Source of the DNA: Selaginella moellendorffii | Lineage: Eukaryota > Streptophyta > Lycopodiopsida > Selaginellales > Selaginellaceae | Assembly: GCF_000143415.4 (NCBI RefSeq) | Contig: NW_003314321.1 | Span: 1,062,736 to 1,126,735 of the forward strand | Length of the DNA stretch: 64,000 nucleotides | Direction of reading: 5' to 3' | In this document: piece after piece, positions 1 to 12,455 of the stretch | Position numbering within the stretch: the stretch's first letter is position 1 | Layout: every line of letters starts with the position of its first letter | Program-made: the position numbers and the translations under genes | Notes under the pieces: model-generated | The model's input: only the letters and a program-made list of their open reading frames with translations | What the model was told of the DNA's origin: nothing | Database searches by the model: none

Positions 1-1043
1 GTGAACTGCTGGAAGAATGGGATTAACGTCGCCAAGATGAGCTGGGGACGACTCCTCCGCTCGAAAATATTCTTCAAGGGGCTAGCGATGGCAGCCGCGA
101 GATCGCTCGCCTCTTTGATATCTTCATACTCGGCATCCACTTCCTCGGTGCCGCGGATCTTGACGAGGAGGCGGCGGCCTTCGTCGCAGCGTCCACGTTC
201 GATCAAACTGTTTGGAGTCTCGGGCAAGAAAAGACCACCCACGCTCATGAGAATGGCTGGTACTCCGGCGAGACCAAGCGAGAGGCGCCATCCCCAGCCA
301 GGAATCTTAGCGGTGCCATAGTTGATAAGATTCGCGCACAGGATTCCAATCGTGATGGCGAGCTGGAACATGATGTTTAGAGCGCCACGGATCTTCGCCG
401 GTGCCATCTCTGAGAGATAGACTGGCACTGCCTGGAAAAGAAAGAAAGAAGGATATGATCAAAACGTTGTCTTTGGTGGTTGTATATGATCCATCGGTTA
501 CCTGGTTGCCAAAACCCACGCCAACACCCAGCATGATCCGGCCTAGGATGAGCATGACCAGATTGGCGGCAGCGCCATTGAGCACTGCGCCAACCAAGAA
601 GCTGAGACCTCCGCAAATGATGGATGGGCGGCGTCCATACTTCTTGGTGACATGCGAGGCGAGGAAGCTCGCAACCAGGCCCGCGAGATAGAGCGAGGAT
701 GTGAAGGCCTGGAGCTTCTGGTTGTCATACTTGCAGTAATCGGAATCGCCATTGGCGGCAAGGTCCTTGTGCCTCTTGACACCCGGGAAGAACTTCTCCA
801 GGAAATCGTCCATGGACGTCACACCACCTGGATGGATCATACGAGCAAAGTTTAGAGCCGGAGAGGACGAGAAAACCACCATGATGATCGCGCAAACTTA
901 CCTGAGATGCCCACATCGTAGCCAAAGATCAAGCCTCCGCTGGCAGCCACAATGCACGCCAAGATCACATACTTGGTCGTGTGGCCGCGGTAGAGATCCG
1001 CCCTCGCGCTGCCACCGCTCGCGACTCCACCGCCTACCGCCAT
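1..1043 (-). CDS. Sugar transport protein (STP-type hexose/H+ symporter), 5' part
   Basis: Proton-coupled monosaccharide uptake carrier of the plasma membrane (MFS sugar porter family). The start ATG is at 1043. The predicted exons on the minus strand are 1043-902, 827-502 and 431-1, and the gene runs off the window start. Visible features are the first membrane helix with FGYDVGISGG, the lid region with [10 protein letters not shown], the KKYGRRPS loop, the [14 protein letters not shown] helix, the SEMAP motif and the [13 protein letters not shown] loop. The lid cysteine that pairs with a C-domain cysteine in known STP structures is present. The gene is a tandem paralogue of the next gene, with the same intron positions. 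The C-terminal half lies outside the window. Confidence 0.93.
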
Positions 1044-1137
1044 GGATCAATCGAAAAATGCTTGGACTTCCAAGAGAAGACGGAGAGACGAGAGCAAAGC
1101 TAGGTTATTGAATGATCGGCAGTGGAAAAGCTGGCCA

Positions 1138-1143
1138 TTTATA
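1138..1143 (-). promoter_or_regulatory. Probable TATA box of the first STP gene
   Basis: Reading the minus strand there is a TATAAA at this place, 95 bp upstream of the ATG at 1043. That is a normal spacing for a plant TATA box with a short 5' UTR. The rest of 1044-1397 is the spacer between the two tandem STP genes, and I see no gene in it. The transcription start was not determined. Confidence 0.5.
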
Positions 1144-1397
1144 TCTGAATTCCATGGATTTGGATAGGATCACATCCACATTAAGGCTGAGATTTTTTTA
1201 GAAGCTGGACATATCCGTTGACACGACTCGCGTGATTCGTACGAACGAATCAGCATCTTTGCGTGGGTCAGCGAACCACGTTGACTTGGGCGAGAAATAT
1301 TTTCATATCAATGTCGTCGCCACTCCCGCCACCTTTTTCTGTTGATAGACCCTTGTACGAAACAGCATAAGATATTACACAAGATAGCAGTAACATT

Positions 1398-3186
1398 TTA
1401 ACTCGTTCCGTCGTCACGATCTTTGTCTTTGGGCTTGATCGTCTCTAGCGGTTGAACAGGCTGAGGAGCCAAGCTAGATCCGCCCACAAATTTGCTCCAA
1501 AACCAGTGCCTCCTCCACGCATGAATCATCTCCTCGATGGGAACATTCTTGGTCTCGGGCAGCAAGAAGTAGATGAAGATGGTCATGACGGTCACCAGCG
1601 CCGCGAAGAGCAGGAAGATTCCATACTTGAGATGGCAGAGCAGCCACAAAAACGCCTGCGCGATCAGAAACGTGAACAAGAGATTGACCGACACCGTGAT
1701 GCTCTGCCCCGCTGATCGCGTCTCGAGCGGGAAAATCTCGCTGGGGACGAGCCATCCAAGCGGCCCCCACGACCACCCAAACGCCGCCACAAACGTGCAA
1801 ATGAGCGTCACTACTGTGACGGAGTAGGGCTTGGACAGCTGCTTGGATCCCCCGAATTTCTCCTTCAAGATCACGCCAATGGTCGTCTGCCAAGGAACCA
1901 CAACCACGATGATCATCCAAGTTAAAATTTAGGGTTCTTGAGCAACTTACCTGGCAGACGATCATTTGAATGCCGCCTTCCAGGAAGAGGAATCTGCGAC
2001 CCCAGCGGTCCACCAGAGCGATGGAGACGAGCGTGGCGAGCGTGATCACTGCGCCGGTCATGACAGCCGAGTAGAGCGCGGCGTTATCCCCGAATCCCAG
2101 GCTCTGGAACAGCACGGGCGCGTAGAAAAGGATGGAATTGATGCCCGTGAGCTGCTGGAACGCCGGGATGAAGATGGCCATGACCAGCTGGGGGCGATTC
2201 CTCTTCTTGAGGATGTTGCGGAAGGGGTGCTTGACGGCATTGGCGGTCTCGCTGGCCTCGATCAGGTCCTCCATCTCCGCGTCCACGTCCTTGGTGCCGC
2301 GGATCTTCTCCAGGATGTTTCGCCCTTGGTCGATCAGTCCCCTCTCCACCAGGCTGTTGGGGGTCTCCGGGAGGAAGAGAGCTCCCACTGTCATGACCAA
2401 TGCCGGCGCCCCTGCCAATCCCAGTGACAATCGCCAGCCCCAGGGATGGAGCTTCTGGGTGAAGAAATTGATCACGTTGGCTACCAGGATCCCGATGGTG
2501 GTGGCGAGCTGGAACAGTAGATTCATGCTTCCTCGCATCCTCGCCGGCGCCATCTCGGACAAGTAGAGAGGAACTGCCTGGAATCAAGATTCAAATGGGT
2601 CGATCGATGGAGCAAAATCGGGGAGAACCCATCGCGATCGAGCTTACTTGGTTGCCGAATCCAATGCCCACGCCCAGCATGATCCGCCCCAGGATGAGCA
2701 TTTCCAGATTCTCGGCGCCGGCGTTGAGCGCCGCCCCGATGAGGAAGCTAATGCCGCCGATGAGGATCGAGGGGCGGCGGCCATAGCGCCGGGTGGTGAA
2801 GGAGGCGGCGAATGTGGACGTGAGGCCCGCGATGTAGAGCGAGGATGTGAAGGCCGTGAGCTTCTGGTTGTCATACTTGCAGTAGTCGTCCTCGCGGATG
2901 AGCCCCAGTTTCTTGCGATACACCACCGGGAAGAATTTGATGAGGAAATCGTTCATGGAGGTCACTCCTCCTGCCAAATTGCCAGCGCTCCCATGAGATC
3001 CGATTCCAACTCCACCTCGAAAACGTATGACCGATCGATCTTACCCGAGATCCCGATGTCGTAGCCAAAGATTGATCCTCCAGTCGCAGCGATGATACAC
3101 GCGAAGACCACGTAACTGGTCATTCGGCCCTTGTACTCGGCGGCTCTGGATCCGGGAGCGAGCATTTGGACTCCTCCGCCCGCCAT
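1398..3186 (-). CDS. Sugar transport protein (STP-type hexose/H+ symporter), complete
   Basis: Monosaccharide/H+ symporter of the plasma membrane. The predicted exons are 3186-3045, 2970-2648, 2577-1951 and 1886-1398, joining to 526 residues, the usual STP length. Features in order are [14 protein letters not shown] after helix 1, the lid segment with [72 protein letters not shown], the DRWGRRFLF loop, [18 protein letters not shown] and [14 protein letters not shown]. Both cysteines that form the lid disulfide in STP10 (in DYCKY and in WLLCHLKYG) are present. The last intron uses an acceptor at 1887, which restores the family sequence through MIVCQ-TTIGVI. It is a tandem paralogue of the gene at 1-1043 in the same orientation. 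Confidence 0.95.
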
Positions 3187-3497
3187 AGCTCCCACTCTCC
3201 CAGATCGAATCCAAAGTGTTTTGGGAAGCTCCTATTTATTTGGCAAGTCCCAGCAAAGGGCTTCTATTATTTACCGAGCTTATCTCGGATCGATCCATTC
3301 CAGCGCGACCAAAAAATTTTCTTTCTCACTTCTTGGTCAACATTTTCTAGCGTTGATGATGCTTGCCTTTGTCGTGTCCGACGACCTATACATCGTCAAT
3401 GCCCTGTCAGAGGAAATCGAAGTGGACGGGATTCGAAACTGGGACCTTGAAACAAAATATTTTCTCCTCTCGTGGAGTTCTAGGGTTTTAGGAAGGA
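3187..3497. promoter_or_regulatory. Bidirectional promoter region between STP and TELO2
   Basis: The start codons of the divergent STP (3186, minus) and TELO2 (3498, plus) genes are only 311 bp apart, so both promoters must lie here or within the genes. An A/T-rich stretch near 3228-3240 (TATTTATT) could serve as a weak TATA-like element for the STP gene. A TAGGGTTT stretch at 3481-3488, a telo-box-like plant promoter motif, sits just before the TELO2 start. No open frame here looks real. Confidence 0.5.
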
Positions 3498-6400
3498 ATG
3501 TCGTCGTCGCTGCTCGCGCTCGCCAGGGCGATCGGCGATCTCCTCGCCGGGCGAGATTGCGCCGTGGACGATGTCGTGGCGGCTCTCGGCGTGCTGCGAT
3601 CGGTCGTCTTCGGCGATCGTCAAGGTTCGTTTGGCTGATCTCTTCACTGGATTATACATCGCAATGCTGCTTGTGTTCAACAGAGTCTTCCAAGATTGGA
3701 GATATCGCTCAGGTATGATATCCCGAAGATATCTCTGCGGTATTATAGTGATATTTTTCGTCATATAGCTTGCAGATCTTTGCAAGCAACGAGGACAAGG
3801 AGAAAATGTGCTTCACGAGCCAGAATGTTTTGGAATCGTGGCCAAGTTTCTTCTTTACAGTAAGTTGCTGCCTCATTCTCATTCTCGGCAGGGAAATGCT
3901 GACTTCGCTTCTTCAAGAGGTGGCACCCGACTGGATCGCCTGTCTCACGGAGAGTGAAAGAAGCTCGCTCTTTGATGATTTTTTCCTGGCGGGCCGTCCA
4001 AGCGAAGTGCTCATGGCTCTGGTGCCGGCACTTGGTACGGAACATTCTCTCGAAAGCGAGTTTGATAACGTTCTGTGCATCCAAGCCGAACGGTAAAAAG
4101 CTCGAAACCTTGAGGCCTGACAACTTGGGAGAACTTTCAGGCTATTGATCAAGTGTTTTGTGGAGAATCCAGGAGTGCGTAACATAGCGGAGGAGTTTGC
4201 TGAGGCTGGACAGCCGTCGCTTCAATGCATCACACAAGTTGCGCAGCTTGTTTCATCTGTTCCTGACAGGGTGCGTCCAAAGGCTCCTGCGAGTCTTCAC
4301 AGCCCGTATCCTTGAAACATTGGTGTTGTTGTTTTGTCTACGTTACGAATTCTTAACTCGAGCCACAGATCATTTCTCAGCTCCGTGGTGTCCCAAATTC
4401 TTTCGGCTGCCAAGGAGGGCTGGGATGGTTCAACCGACAGCCTCGCCAAGGGGAAGTTTCTGTTTATAGGGGAGCTTTTTAACAAGCTTTGCAGGCGTGG
4501 TCACGCTGGTAAGACTCACTTTGGACAATTATTGTCGACTGTCTTAGCTTTTGCAGATGTTGTGGCTGCGAAATTTGTTTCCGAGTTATCACACTTTGTT
4601 CAAACGTTGAAAACAGTTCCCAAGGAGATCACATGCTGGCAAGGGGTAGTTTTGTCCATGAAAGACTTCTATGCTCTCGAGCGGATGGCGGAAGCTGTAT
4701 TGTACAGACTAAACGACTGTTATGTGACAGAACAAGATGCTTACTTTACACTCCACTCGTTATTCGGTGACCCGCTTTCGCACGCAAGTGTGAGGTAAGC
4801 TACGATTTTCTTGCACCAGGTTTTGGAACTGAAGGTTTCTATTGCGCGTGCAGAAATATTTTCACTGACAGGTTTTTACTTTGGAAAGTGTTTCCTTTGC
4901 GTATTTTGAATTGCATACTGTCGTTCTCAGTGCTCTGCAAGCACGGCGAGGAAAAGAACATTCAGAAAGATATCGCAAGATCTCTAGCAGAATCTTGGGC
5001 AGAAAAAAATTACATCCAGTCTGCATCGAACGACCGCCAAGCATGTATGTTTTTCTAGCTTCAGTCTCGTCTTTGTATTGACAAACCACTATCAGATGTG
5101 ACCGCGGCTCTAGGTATCTCCATCAAAGCGATGACTAAAGAGGAGATTTCAGGAACTGACAGTCTTCTAAAATTTATTCTTGACGGTGTTAGTAGTAAGT
5201 AAACACTACATAGCCTTTCATTGTTTGGTGTTTCTCACGGTGCTCTTCTATAGGAAGGCTGGACAGTCCATTTCCACCAATTCGCCGGATGGCAAAACAA
5301 ATTGCTCTCGTATATTCTATCGTGATCAATCCAGATAACCCTCTACTTCTAGACGACGAAGACAATATCGAGGATCTTCAAAACTGGGATGTTCCAGATT
5401 ATTCGGGAAAGAAGGCTTTGGCTGATGCGCCTGAAGCAGGGAACGATGGTATTGCGAGGCAGGTGAAGGCCAAAACTACAGTGGAAGTGGATGATCCGGA
5501 TGCTGTAGTAGATCTGGCAAACCTTGGCGGGAACGAAGAATCGGACAGCGAAAGTGAGGCTTCTCTCAAGCCATATGACATGTCTGACGACGAGGCCGAT
5601 CTTGACAAAGCAAAGTTCCCATCACAGCTGAGTAGCTGTGCTGCGAGCCTGAGAAAAGGAGACGATCCGGATGCAGTAAGTGTTCTGGTTTCTATGCTGC
5701 TTGTTTTAGCTGATATACAACTTGCAGATCGAAAGAGCTCTGGATGTGTGTGAGAACTTCGTCAGGCTAATGCCTGACGAACTCGAGAACTCGGCGGCAG
5801 ATTTGGTCCAAGCATTAGTATATGTGCGTTGTAGCGCCGCGGATGATACGGTGGAAGTCAGACGGCATCGTGCACTTGTGGCTTTGCTGGTCTGTGCACC
5901 ACTGACCAGTGCAGGTGTTCTAACAAAAGAGCTCTACTCAGTTCACGTTGACATGAGCCAACGGCTTATGATCCTGGATGTTTTAGCGGGCAAGTATTTG
6001 CTTATGCAAGTGTTTATCCTGATGTCATTACTTTTTTCCAGATGCAGCGCAAGAGCTTGCGAATGGCGCGGAGCCTAAGGAAGTCACTCGAGCGGCAGGG
6101 CCTTGGAAAGAGGTTTCGCGTCCGTTGTCGGGAGGTTCTTTGCTATCGTGGGGACCGACGTACGAGAGGGAACTCCCACCGCGGCCCGGACAAGAAGAGC
6201 TTGGGAAATCTCGCCGGTGGGGTAAACGGTCGCTTGAGCTCCAAGTGGAAAGGTTGAAGACAGGAGGAGGCGAGTCTTGTAGTTATAAAAGAAACAGATT
6301 TGCTCCGGTTGCTACAGCGTTCATGCTGCCGATAATGCGAGATTACGACAAGAAAAGAAGTGGGCTCGACATAATGGGGACAGACTTCATTATCCTTGCG

Positions 6401-6904
6401 AGACTTATAATGATGCTGGGTGTTTGCATGCAGTGTCTGTCTCTCCAGCCGGATGCACCGGCGTTAGGTGCCGGGCTTATTGAAGTGTTGAGATCTCGGT
6501 ACGTTTTTGTTTTTTCTTTTGCCACTTGCAGCAACTTAGTTTATCTGTGTCTTCTTTTCAGGCCCATCTTCAAGCATCCGGAACCTTATGTGAGAAGAGC
6601 AGTACTCTTTGCTGCTTCCCGTGTCTTGGTAGCACTTAGTCCTTCACATGTAGCCGCACTGGATGCTTCTCTTACCGAAGGTCTGGAGTGGATCCGCGAA
6701 TGGTCTCTTGAAGTTGCCTCTCATGATCCAGATCCCGACTGTGCCAAGGTACCTGAACTTTTCTCAGACGCATTTGATTGAAGCCATCTTGCGTCTGCGT
6801 GTTTTTAGATGGCCGTCGCGTGCCTTCACATCCATTCTGAAGTGGCCTTTCAGACATCAAGATTGCTTGGGCCATCGGGACCACCTTCGATGTTCCCCCT
6901 GTGA
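3498..6904 (+). CDS. TELO2: Telomere length regulation protein TEL2/TELO2 homologue
   Basis: TEL2 is the scaffold of the TTT complex, which passes newly made PI3K-like kinases (ATM, ATR, TOR) to HSP90 for folding. The start ATG at 3498 opens a helical N-terminus (MSSSLLALARAIGDLLAG). The first exon ends at 3624 and joins 3684-3712 in frame; many more short exons follow. Recognisable parts are the acidic middle linker (DPDAVVDLANLGGNEESDSESEASLKPYDMSDDE, about 5488-5590) and the conserved C-terminal TEL2 domain with ATAFMLPIMRDYD, LDIMGTDFIILARLIMMLG, PYVRRAVLFAASRVLVAL and SHDPDPDCAKMAV. The last exon begins at 6809 after TTTTTAG and ends in TGA at 6904. The identification rests on the C-terminal domain; middle exon borders are not certain. 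Confidence 0.82.
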
Positions 6905-7918
6905 TTGCTATGGTTTGGATACTAAAGGTGACATACAGCGACACAGTGATTGTCTCAAGCAAAGGATTTTATCTCAACCCGTATCAACGTGTAACTGTTC
7001 CTGGTTTTCAACCAAGGCTTGGAGATGAAAGATTATTGGCAAGACCAGGTATTTGGCATTTTGGACAGCATTTTGGACAGATGCTTATATTGTTTTTATA
7101 GATTACAGAGAGTTTGCGGCTCGTTCAAGCGAAGTGAGTTCGGCGTGCTCTGAACTTGGTTGTCCGTCTCGATGAGCTGTCCCTCCGTGTTCCCGTCGCT
7201 GCAGACCCGGATGTTTTTTTAGAGCAAGCTTGAGTGTTCTGGCAAACAAACGAACACTTAATTTATCAAGGTATGGTATTTTCATCCGAATCCTGTGAAA
7301 GATTCTGGTGCGAATCAAAAAGCTATAGCATATTATTCACGACGTGGGGGAAGTGTGAGTGGACATTGCGAGAATTCCAGTCTTTCTCACATTTGAGAAG
7401 CTCCAGTGACAACATACCAAACCCAACCTTTCTGTGCTGGAGAAGAGACACTTTATATATGTTTTTGGAAAAATATGCAAGCGTTGGCTTGTCAACAGCC
7501 CCATCAGCTGGGTACTTTCAAAGGTCACGTTTTAAATTCTCCCCACTGGTATGTTTTACTTGACACATAGATCCAACAGGACAAGATTCTTCTATTCCAA
7601 ACGCACAACGATTTATATGACGTCCTTTCCCGGCATGGTTAAAACCATGGCGCGTCGATCAATCAACGTCCATGCAACACCGACATGTGTTTATAGAAAA
7701 AGGTGGCGGCATTCCATCCCTGGAGGCACACGGTCGTTCAATCCTAGGGAATTGTACACGCTAGTGCCCAATTTCGATCGTCCTTGCAGGATTAATCTAT
7801 CCGGCACGCCACAAAGGACAATGTTAGTGTATTCGCGATTTAATCACGAGGCAACAACCGGTCCCTCAATGGTGCTGATTGAACTAAAAGTAAATCATCC
7901 CGACGTGTTTCTTCCGGG

Positions 7919-7956
<38 letters not shown>

Positions 7957-8129
7957 GCCTACACACAGGGCAGTAGCTGCCATTGGAACAGATTATTCCA
8001 TGCGTGTGTGAGTGCTGCTCTTCCCTTAAATAACTTGGTGTTTTGCTGTCCCTGCTGCATAAAATCCCCTCCCTCTCTTCTAGTTGTGCGTGTGCTTGCG
8101 TGTACGTTTTTTTCACTTCGGGGCGATCC
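6905..8129. other. Intergenic region between TELO2 and MYB
   Basis: This 1.2 kb stretch holds the TELO2 3' UTR and the MYB promoter/5' UTR. Open frames here are short, have no recognisable domain and overlap each other on both strands. The only clear feature is the CT microsatellite at 7924-7954. Confidence 0.5.
7924..7954. repeat. (CT)n microsatellite upstream of MYB
   Basis: An uninterrupted CT dinucleotide tract of about 15 units lies roughly 180 bp before the MYB start codon. CT/GA tracts are frequent in plant core promoters and 5' UTRs, and this one could bind GAGA-binding (BPC) factors; that role is inference. Confidence 0.9.
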
Positions 8130-9282
8130 ATGGGGAGCCAATCCTCTGCAAAGCCAAAGCTTCGCAAAGGACTGTGGTCTCCAGAGGAGGATGAGAAATT
8201 GGTGAGGTACATTACAAAGTATGGCCACAAATGCTGGAGCATCGTACCGAAACACGCAGGTGAGTATTCGTACCTCAATTTCAAGTTCTCGCGAGCTCAC
8301 AATTCTTGGTGGCATTGTCACAGGCCTCCAAAGATGTGGGAAGAGCTGCAGGCTGAGATGGATCAACTATCTCCGGCCCGACTTGAAAAGGGGCCACTTT
8401 TCGCAACAGGAAGAAGAGTTGATCGTCAAGCTACACGCAGTGCTTGGGAACAGGTGTGTGCTCGAGCGAGCTGGAATTCGATTTGGTGTGGAAATGTAGC
8501 ACTGGATTGATGCTGAATTGTTTACATACAGGTGGGCGCAAATTGCGACGCAGCTCCCGGGTCGAACAGACAACGAGATTAAAAACTTTTGGAACTCGTG
8601 CCTGCGGAAGAAGCTACGTCAAGTTGGTATCGACCCACACACTCACAAGCCAATGGCAGCCGGCCCCGACAGCGTCGCCCGATCGTCCGAGGAACTGGGA
8701 GAAGTAATTGGAGTCTCGGGTCACTCGCTCCACAACAATCACGTCAAGGATAATGGTTTCCGGTTTAGGCAGTCTCTGCAGCAACACAACGAAGAGGAAG
8801 AGACCAGCTTCTCACTTTCAATGCTGCCGATCACGCTCAGCCCCCACCAGCAGCAGCAGCATTGCGACGCAGGCATGAATTTCGTTCCAGCGACACTGGC
8901 ATTCCACCACCAAGCTCAAGCTCACCACCACCACCACCACCAAGCTCAAGTTCAAGCTCAAGCTCAAGAGCAGCAAACGGCAGCGTCGTCCGTGTTCCCA
9001 TTCTGGATCGATAACAGCAGCAGCAACAACAGCAGCTCCAACTCTCCATCGTCGTGCTCCGAGACGACGGACTCGTGGAGCTGCTTCTCGGACGGGATCT
9101 TCTCCCCCACCGGAACCGGAGGGAGCGTTTTCAAGTCGTGGTGTTTCTTAGATTCCTCCATTCTCGACACCAAGATCGACGCTGCGTCATGGCAGCAGCA
9201 AAGCAGCAAGTCACTGGCACACTTTTATGACGACGAGCCCACCGATTCCGACCCCATCTCCGCAGTCTTAGATCAGATGTGA
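8130..9282 (+). CDS. R2R3-MYB transcription factor (MYB61/50/55/86-like)
   Basis: Nuclear DNA-binding activator. The predicted exons are 8130-8259, 8324-8453 and 8532-9282, joining to 336 residues. The first intron splits a Gly codon (ends in CAG, continues GLQRCGKSC) and the second splits the Arg of GNRW, the classic R2R3-MYB intron positions. The R2 repeat ([18 protein letters not shown] ... [16 protein letters not shown]) and R3 repeat ([44 protein letters not shown]) are complete. The segment [14 protein letters not shown] after R3 is typical of the MYB61/50/86 group, which in seed plants affects stomata, carbon allocation and walls. The C-terminal region is rich in His, Gln and Ser ([15 protein letters not shown] at about 8925-8970). 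Subgroup placement is by motif only. Confidence 0.93.
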
Positions 9283-9919
9283 TGTTTGCTTCTCCTCTTC
9301 TCGTCCCCTCCTCTCTCTATATTTTTTAAGGCACAGAGCTCCTCCTCCTCTGTTGTCACACACACGTCCGCGTCTGCCAAAAAAGCTGGATGCCACGGAT
9401 CGAGGTGGGGCTTGGCGAGTCGGTTGGCATTTACTCCCTAGTTGCTCGTGGCCTAATACTTCACCATTCTGTATATAGTTGAAGAGAGCGTTGAGTGTTC
9501 TCTGGTTGATGCTGACCCCGCAATATTCCACATCGTCCCAAAACGAATCTAACAAGCTGGAGTGGAGAGGGCCGTGCGTTGTGGACGAACGGGGTCCAAT
9601 GGCTTGGCTTGACTGTGTCCATTTGAATAAAAGAAGGCCATTTGCTGTTGCTGCTGTCTGTCCCTGCTTTGCTTGGTCGTTGCCGATAATGCCAAGAGAG
9701 TTCGGCGCGTAGGAAGTGGAACTCGCCGTCTTCAAATGCCACGAGCCTGAAACTTTGCGTTTTTTCCTTCTCCAGTGCTCAACAACCTTTGATACCCTGC
9801 TAGCTATAAGGCCATCCGTTCAGGCATTCCCTTCCTCCACGTCGTACAGTACTCCTGACCACCTAGCTACCCGAGCTGGGCCCCCAAAAGAAGTGTCATC
9901 GCGACGCAGACAGCCCGCT
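9283..9919. other. Convergent intergenic region (MYB / CPP 3' ends)
   Basis: The MYB stop at 9280-9282 and the CPP stop at 9920 face each other across this 640 bp spacer. It holds the two 3' UTRs. I see no open frame with a recognisable domain. Confidence 0.5.
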
Positions 9920-11828
9920 TCACTTGTTCTTTGGTCTGAAACTTTCTCGTATGGAAGACACCGGCGGGAGTGACGGTAAGGCCTGGAGCGTCAGCTTCCT
10001 CCCGTTCTTAAGCACCGGAGGTAACTTGGTCGTGGTCGTGGTAGCGGTGGCGCCAACCTGTGGTGGTGTAACCCGCTTCTTCTTGGGTGAGCTTGTCACG
10101 GTTGCCGACTGAACCTCGGATGGATCCAGGAGGAAATCTGGGAAGTCGTCTTCTTCCTCTGCCGAAACTGTGTCTAGCGTCTTGCTTTGCAAAGAATGTG
10201 TCCCCGGTGGCAGTGTGCGGCCCCTGGACGAAACTGTCAGCACCGACGTGTAGCCTTGACTCGCAGTGGTCCTGCTCGGCTGCCTCTGGCAGGGCGTCCT
10301 TGAGGCACTAAACTCAGGAGAAATATCGCCATCGTATCTCTCGTGCAGCGGGGTGGTCAGAGTGTAAAAATTGGACGATGACTTGGAACATGCTGACGCT
10401 CCAGTCTGCGGGGCGGGCGATTCAATGTCTCGTCCCGCTGCCCGGCTGTAAAAAGCATCGCATCGCGGTAAGGTGGGGAAACAAAATGATCGAGGTTAAA
10501 CTTTGCAATGCTTACCACGCTCGGGGCGTTCTGAAAAAACCATCGTCGCCACTGCCAAGCTCCACCTCCTGCCTTGAAGCCTCTGATGTACTTACTTGCA
10601 GCTCCGGTGAACCTGTCAAGTGCCAGCATTAACAGTGGCAATACACACGACAGAAAATCATCACCTTGCTTTGCACCAAATGTGTTTTTGCATCCACGGC
10701 ACTTGCATGCATCAGAACAACCGACCTCGGACTTCAAGTAGTAGAAACTGCCGTCAGTATAGGAATCCAGATCAAGCAGAGAAGTCAGCGAACCTGGAAG
10801 CATTCGCAGTACTTTTTCAAGCACAGGGACTTTTTGCAGTTGCATCCGCGCTTGTGCTTGGACGTAGCAGCGGGAATGGCTGCAGCGGCAGGAGCTTCAT
10901 GCTGATACACATACAAAGATAAGTGAATTACTCGATACAAATGCTTGACATACACGTACTACTTCGGCTGGAGAGATCACTCTTGGAGCGAATGCCAGCG
11001 GATTTCGGCTTTGAATCAACTGACGAGTCTCACTAACAACATCTTCGTGTTCCTGCCGGTTGGAGCAATTGCCACATGCGCAAGAATCCAGGCAGTACGA
11101 TCCACTAGCAAAGCACTCACAGTATCTGTGCACCAAACACGCATGCACTCCTTTCAGAGGCCAGAAATAAAAACGAAGAAAAGATGAAAAAAATTAACGT
11201 ACAGCTTGAGGCACTTCGATTTCTTGCAGCTGCAGCGCTTGCAATTCGGATCAAGAGCACTGGATCTCCTGCAGTTAATGCTTAGTGAAAAGCCAAGAGA
11301 GAGAGAGAGAGAGAGCGAGAGAGTTAACTGTCCAAGTTACCTTCTCTTTTTGGGTTTCACCACGGCATGTTTGTCATCTCCATCGTCTGGATCTGGATCC
11401 ATAAGCAACCGCTTCCGTCCAGATTGCTTTGTTTTAACTTCCTCATGAAAAACGAACGACAAGTCTTCGACCGCGGAAGTCCCCCACGACTGGACGCACT
11501 CGTCGCCTTGTCCGCTGTCCGCAGCGTTGTGTTCCTTGTTATCCGTTTCGCCAGAATTGTCTAGTACCGACATGACCGGCTCCGATCCAGCCGAGCAAGC
11601 TGAGGAGGCGGGCACGTCTCGAGAACCATTCGTCTGACACTGCTGCTGCTGCTGCTGCGTGACACGCACACTTGGCTTTGTCGTTGTGAAGCCACCCAGG
11701 CTATTGAGGTGTAGCCCAATCCCGCAAGGCATGCGCGAGCGTACTGCCACCGAGCTCTTGGGTGCAATGCTCGGAGTTTGCGGTTCTTTCCCAACTTCGG
11801 CATCAAATTCTAGGCAGCGTTGCGACAT
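9920..11828 (-). CDS. CXC-domain (tesmin/TSO1-like, CPP) transcription factor
   Basis: CPP proteins bind DNA through paired cysteine-rich CXC motifs; homologues include TSO1 and LIN54, the latter a DREAM/MuvB subunit. The first CXC motif is built from exons near 11266-11209 ([17 protein letters not shown]) and 11140-10970 ([22 protein letters not shown]), followed by the [10 protein letters not shown] linker. The second is built from an exon near 10897-10812 ([21 protein letters not shown]) and one near 10735-10668 ([17 protein letters not shown]). The final exon ends in FRPKNK with the stop at 9920. Upstream, MSQRCLEFD and [17 protein letters not shown] are family N-terminal motifs. The start at 11828 is a minimum: an acceptor-like TTGGATGCAG lies just before it, so an earlier exon, perhaps ending near 12010, may add residues. 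Confidence 0.85.
11299..11320. repeat. (GA)n tract in a CPP intron
   Basis: A GAGAGAGA run with one interruption lies in the short intron between the CPP exon ending near 11337 and the first CXC exon. Confidence 0.7.
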
Positions 11829-12455
11829 CGCCAGCTCTGCATCCAAGCAGTTTACACGAAAGTTGTCAGTAAAAGTACTACCAAAAACTAGAACACGTTT
11901 TATCATTTGTTTCCCTCTCATTCTCCAAAGATATACAAATGTGATAGCTAACAATCCTCCTCTCTTCTTCTCTCCACGAGATATCCTAGAATCGATCCAA
12001 ACAGGAGCAAGAAGGAGCAGCATACCTCGAGTCGAGTTGTTTTGTACAATGCGCGCCCAAGAAGAGTGTAGTCTATCAAATGTTACAAATGCGACAAGAA
12101 TCAGTGGAAACGCTCCACTGCCATGGACGCAGCGCCCTAATCTCTGACCTAATGCGCGCTCGCTGCGAGCAAGAAGCACGCCATGGATGGAACGAAGCTG
12201 CGAGAATGCGCGAGCGCTGCGCTGCGCGGCCTTCTCTCCTCTTCTTTGCCCTCGCTAGGGTTAAAATAAACTCTCCCTAGCGAGCGAGCAACAAGAATGC
12301 CATGGTATACACATGCCATTCCCATGCATATATGTCCTGTGAAGATTCACATCAGGTTATCTGGCCAATGCGCGCCCGCCACGTGGAAAAAGCGCGTCCA
12401 CGCTGGCAGATCTAGGTCTCGAAATTAGGGTTTTTGCAATCGCGCGCGAGGGAAG
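11829..12455. promoter_or_regulatory. Divergent upstream region of CPP and VPS24
   Basis: The CPP gene (minus) and VPS24 (plus) diverge from this 630 bp stretch. It must hold both promoters and any untranslated or extra coding first exon of CPP; a donor-like GAG-GTATGC on the minus strand near 12024 is a candidate end of such an exon. The CTAGGG stretch near 12254 and TTAGGGTTTTT near 12426 resemble telo-box motifs. The only long minus-strand frame here opens with GTG, not ATG. Confidence 0.4.

Noticed and set aside
11829-12179. N-terminal extension of the CPP protein
   Set aside because: The continuous frame opens with GTG and its sequence does not resemble CPP N-termini. A probable acceptor before MSQRCLEFD suggests that most of it is intron or UTR.
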